Shown here: positions 7,746-9,168 of the stretch, piece by piece
Position numbering within the stretch: the first letter of the stretch is position 1
Layout: every line of letters begins with the position of its first letter
The notes under the pieces: generated by a model
Told to the model about the DNA's origin: nothing
What the model saw: only the letters and a program-made list of their open reading frames with translations
The model's database searches: none
Source: UBA10908 sp964608965
Lineage (GTDB): Bacteria; Bacillota; Clostridia; Peptostreptococcales; Anaerovoracaceae
Assembly (NCBI GenBank): GCA_964608965.1
Contig: CAZSPZ010000033.1
Coordinates: 1 to 9,168 of the forward strand
Reading direction: 5' to 3'
Length of the DNA: 9,168 nt
Position numbers and translations under genes: made by a program

Positions 7746-8663
7746 ATGAAACATATTTTTATTATCAATCCCGCAGCCGGAAACGGCAAAGCCGAAAAAG
7801 AGATTTTGCCGAGCATCCTAAAGGCTTGCGCAAATTCCGGTATCGACTACGAAGTGCATAAAACTCTTTCTGCCGTAGAAACCATTTCCTACACAAAGCA
7901 GCGTGCAGGCCAGGGAATTCCCGCAAGATTTTACGCCTGCGGCGGCGACGGAACACTGAACAACGTGCTGAACGGTATCATCGGCTCTGCCAATGCTCAA
8001 CTGGGGTATATCCCCTGCGGCACAGGCAATGATTTCGTAAGAAACTACACAAACAAAGAAAACTTTTTAGATATTCAAAAGCAAATCGACGGAGAAGCCG
8101 TCAACATAGATGTACTGCAGTTAGACGACGCTTATGCCGTCAATATGTTCAATATAGGCGTGGATTGCGACATCGTGGCCGAAACGGCGAGACTCAAGGC
8201 CAACCCATTTTTATCAGGCAGCGCAGCATATCTGGCCGGCGTGATAAAAGTTTTAGCCAAAGGGAAGACATATCACATGCAGTTAAAGTTCGATGACGGC
8301 GACCTGGTGGACGAGGAACTCTTCCTTGCCGCAATCGCAAACGGACGCTACTGCGGAGGAGGTTTTCAAAGCTCTCCGAAAGCCCTCTTATCGGATGGTT
8401 TCATGGATGTTTGTCTTATCCGGCCGATTAAAGGCGTTAAAATCGTAAGTCTGCTTGCAAAGTATCGCAAGGGAACGCATGTTGACGATGTTGCCGCGGC
8501 ACCTTATGTATTATATAAAAAGTGCAAAAAACTCTCGCTTACGGCCACGGAACCGATGAGAATATCGACTGACGGCGAGATTACAGAATATAAAAGCAAA
8601 ACATTCCAAATCATTCCCGACGCAGTCCAGTTCTCGGTTCCGCAGGGATCGCAGGAAATGTAA
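7746..8663 (+). CDS. Diacylglycerol kinase family lipid kinase (YegS/BmrU-like)
   Basis: A 305-residue soluble lipid kinase of the DAGK catalytic family. Members phosphorylate diacylglycerol or related lipids with ATP at the inner face of the membrane; in Gram-positive bacteria DgkB recycles diacylglycerol made during lipoteichoic acid synthesis. Visible motifs: 'IINPAAGNGKA' (6-16), nucleotide-binding 'GGDGTLNNV' (66-74), 'PCGTGNDFVRN' (90-100), 'NIGVD' (136-140), 'GGGFQSSPKALLSDG' (204-218) and the C-terminal 'TDGE' (275-278). Length is typical and no transmembrane segment is seen. The start at 7746 is supported by AGGG (7734-7737) 8 nt upstream and the canonical N-terminus 'MKHIFIINP'. It has its own promoter. 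Several paralogues are common in Firmicutes, so I do not assign the name dgkB. A 201-bp tandem array starts 11 bp after the stop without a visible terminator. Confidence 0.92.
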   Translation: MKHIFIINPAAGNGKAEKEILPSILKACANSGIDYEVHKTLSAVETISYTKQRAGQGIPARFYACGGDGTLNNVLNGIIGSANAQLGYIPCGTGNDFVRNYTNKENFLDIQKQIDGEAVNIDVLQLDDAYAVNMFNIGVDCDIVAETARLKANPFLSGSAAYLAGVIKVLAKGKTYHMQLKFDDGDLVDEELFLAAIANGRYCGGGFQSSPKALLSDGFMDVCLIRPIKGVKIVSLLAKYRKGTHVDDVAAAPYVLYKKCKKLSLTATEPMRISTDGEITEYKSKTFQIIPDAVQFSVPQGSQEM

Positions 8664-8703
8664 GGCGTGCAAACGGAGAAGTAACTCTGCGCCGCACCTG
8701 CAA

Positions 8704-8730
8704 ACCTAATCGCAAAAGAATGCGATTGGT
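8704..8730. other. Repeat hairpin 1 (unit 1; copies at 8905-8931 and 9106-9132)
   Basis: ACC-AATCGCA pairs with TGCGATT-GGT over 10 bp, with one bulged T (8707) and a 6-nt loop (8715-8720). The only change between units in this segment (8720 A/G) lies in the loop. Confidence 0.6.
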
Positions 8731-8759
8731 CCGCAAGGGCGTGCTCGAGACTCCACACA

Positions 8760-8778
8760 CTCGCAGGCAAGCTGCGAG
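8760..8778. other. Repeat hairpin 2 (unit 1; copy at 8961-8979)
   Basis: CTCGCAG (8760-8766) pairs with CTGCGAG (8772-8778) over 7 bp with a 5-nt loop. In unit 2 the T at the second position is C (8962), which replaces a T-A pair near the base with a C-A mismatch and leaves an uninterrupted 5-bp stem. Confidence 0.5.
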
Positions 8779-8788
8779 GTGCTTCGAC

Positions 8789-8822
8789 GAAGTGGTCAAC
8801 AAAGGAAAGTTATGACCGCTTC
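8789..8822. other. Repeat hairpin 3, with Shine-Dalgarno-like loop and mini-ORF start (unit 1; copy at 8990-9023)
   Basis: GAAGTGGTCA (8789-8798) pairs with TGACCGCTTC (8813-8822) over 10 bp, including one T-G wobble. The 14-nt loop carries AAAGGA (8801-8806), 5 nt before an ATG at 8812 that sits at the loop/stem border. That ATG opens a 9-codon frame, MTASEKITY-stop (8812-8841; copy at 9013-9042). The one unit difference here (8808 A/C) lies in the loop, between the AAAGGA and the ATG. Whether the peptide is made is unknown. Confidence 0.5.
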
Positions 8823-8844
8823 CGAGAAAATTACATACTGAGAA

Positions 8845-8869
8845 GTAACTCTGCTTCTGGCAGAATTAC
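8845..8869. other. Repeat hairpin 4 (unit 1; copy at 9046-9070)
   Basis: GTAACTCTGC (8845-8854) pairs with GCAGAATTAC (8860-8869) over 9 bp with one internal C-A mismatch and a TTCTG loop. A second GTAACTCTGC (8882-8891, start of the next unit) can compete for the same GCAGAATTAC arm. Confidence 0.55.
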
Positions 8870-9168
8870 ATATATGGAGAAGTAACTCTGCGCCGCACAT
8901 GCAAACCTAATCGCAAAAGAGTGCGATTGGTCCGCAAGGGCGTGCTCGAGACTCCACACACCCGCAGGCAAGCTGCGAGGTGCTTCGACGAAGTGGTCAA
9001 CAAAGGAACGTTATGACCGCTTCCGAGAAAATTACATACTGAGAAGTAACTCTGCTTCTGGCAGAATTACATATATGGAGAAGTAACTCTGCGCCGCACA
9101 TGCAAACCTAATCGCAAAAGAGTGCGATTGGTCCGCAAGGGCGTGCTCGAGACTCCACACACCCGCAG

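Larger units (their letters stand above)
8675..9168. repeat. Tandem array of 201-bp units, continuing past the right edge
   Basis: Units start at 8675, 8876 and 9077 (each with GGAGAAGTAACTCTGCGCC), giving an exact 201-bp period. Two units are complete and the third is cut after 92 bp. Unit 1 differs from unit 2 at only four places: 8698 C/A, 8720 A/G, 8761 T/C and 8808 A/C. The visible part of unit 3 is identical to unit 2. GAGAAGTAACTCTGC occurs twice per unit (8676, 8840, 8877, 9041, 9078), with spacings alternating 164 and 37 bp, so a shorter duplication is embedded. The period is a multiple of three, but stops break every frame and no long protein is encoded. Several hairpins can form in each unit. 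The gene-free stretch 8664-9168 holds only this array. I do not recognise the family; it could be a satellite-like repeat, a palindromic intergenic element amplified in tandem, or an array of structured RNAs. Confidence 0.93.

Noticed and set aside
8504..8802. Opposite-strand open frames over the kinase 3' end and first repeat unit
   Set aside because: They are short, resemble no family, overlap a solid gene in antisense and do not continue through the repeat units.
8728..8822. tRNA-like segment in the repeat (CTCGAGACTCC resembles a T-arm)
   Set aside because: No acceptor stem, anticodon arm or GTTCRA loop can be assembled around it.
8675..9168. CRISPR array
   Set aside because: There is no alternation of short conserved repeats and unique spacers; the whole 201-bp unit is repeated almost identically and no cas gene is near.

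Overview
The window looks like part of the chromosome of an anaerobic Gram-positive bacterium of the Clostridia type (Bacillota). This is inferred from AGGAGG-type ribosome binding sites, TG-extended -10 promoters, a pyrimidine-nucleoside phosphorylase and phosphopentomutase of the low-GC Gram-positive kind, a soluble YegS/BmrU-type lipid kinase, and a TAXI-type TRAP transporter next to a DUF1850 protein. I cannot name the species. All recognised genes lie on the + strand.

Region 1 (1-3192) is the end of a TRAP transporter operon: the C-terminus of a TAXI substrate-binding protein (cut by the left edge), a DUF1850 membrane-anchored protein, and a fused DctQM-type permease. It ends at a clear intrinsic terminator at 3158-3192. 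A strong stem-loop lies in the first codons of the DUF1850 gene, between the binding-protein gene and the permease gene.

Region 2 (about 3196-7644) is a tightly packed four-gene operon: rmuC, a COG1768-like metallophosphoesterase, deoB (phosphopentomutase) and pdp/deoA (pyrimidine-nucleoside phosphorylase). Two of the junctions overlap (ATGA and TAATG) and the third has a 4-nt gap. An extended -10 promoter sits right after the TRAP terminator. DeoB and Pdp work in sequence: Pdp phosphorolyses pyrimidine nucleosides to (deoxy)ribose-1-phosphate, and DeoB converts this to the 5-phosphate for central metabolism. RmuC and the phosphoesterase have no clear metabolic link to them.

Region 3 (7645-8663) holds a good promoter (TTGAGC-17-TATACT with extended TG) and a diacylglycerol-kinase-family lipid kinase. 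No convincing terminator precedes or follows this gene.

Region 4 (8664-9168) has no recognisable gene. It is a tandem array with an exact 201-bp period, starting 11 bp after the kinase stop codon and running off the right edge (two full units plus 92 bp of a third). Each unit can form several strong hairpins. One holds a Shine-Dalgarno-like AAAGGA in its loop, followed by a 9-codon mini-ORF. Most of the few differences between units fall in loops. I do not recognise this element, and it is the most interesting part of the window.
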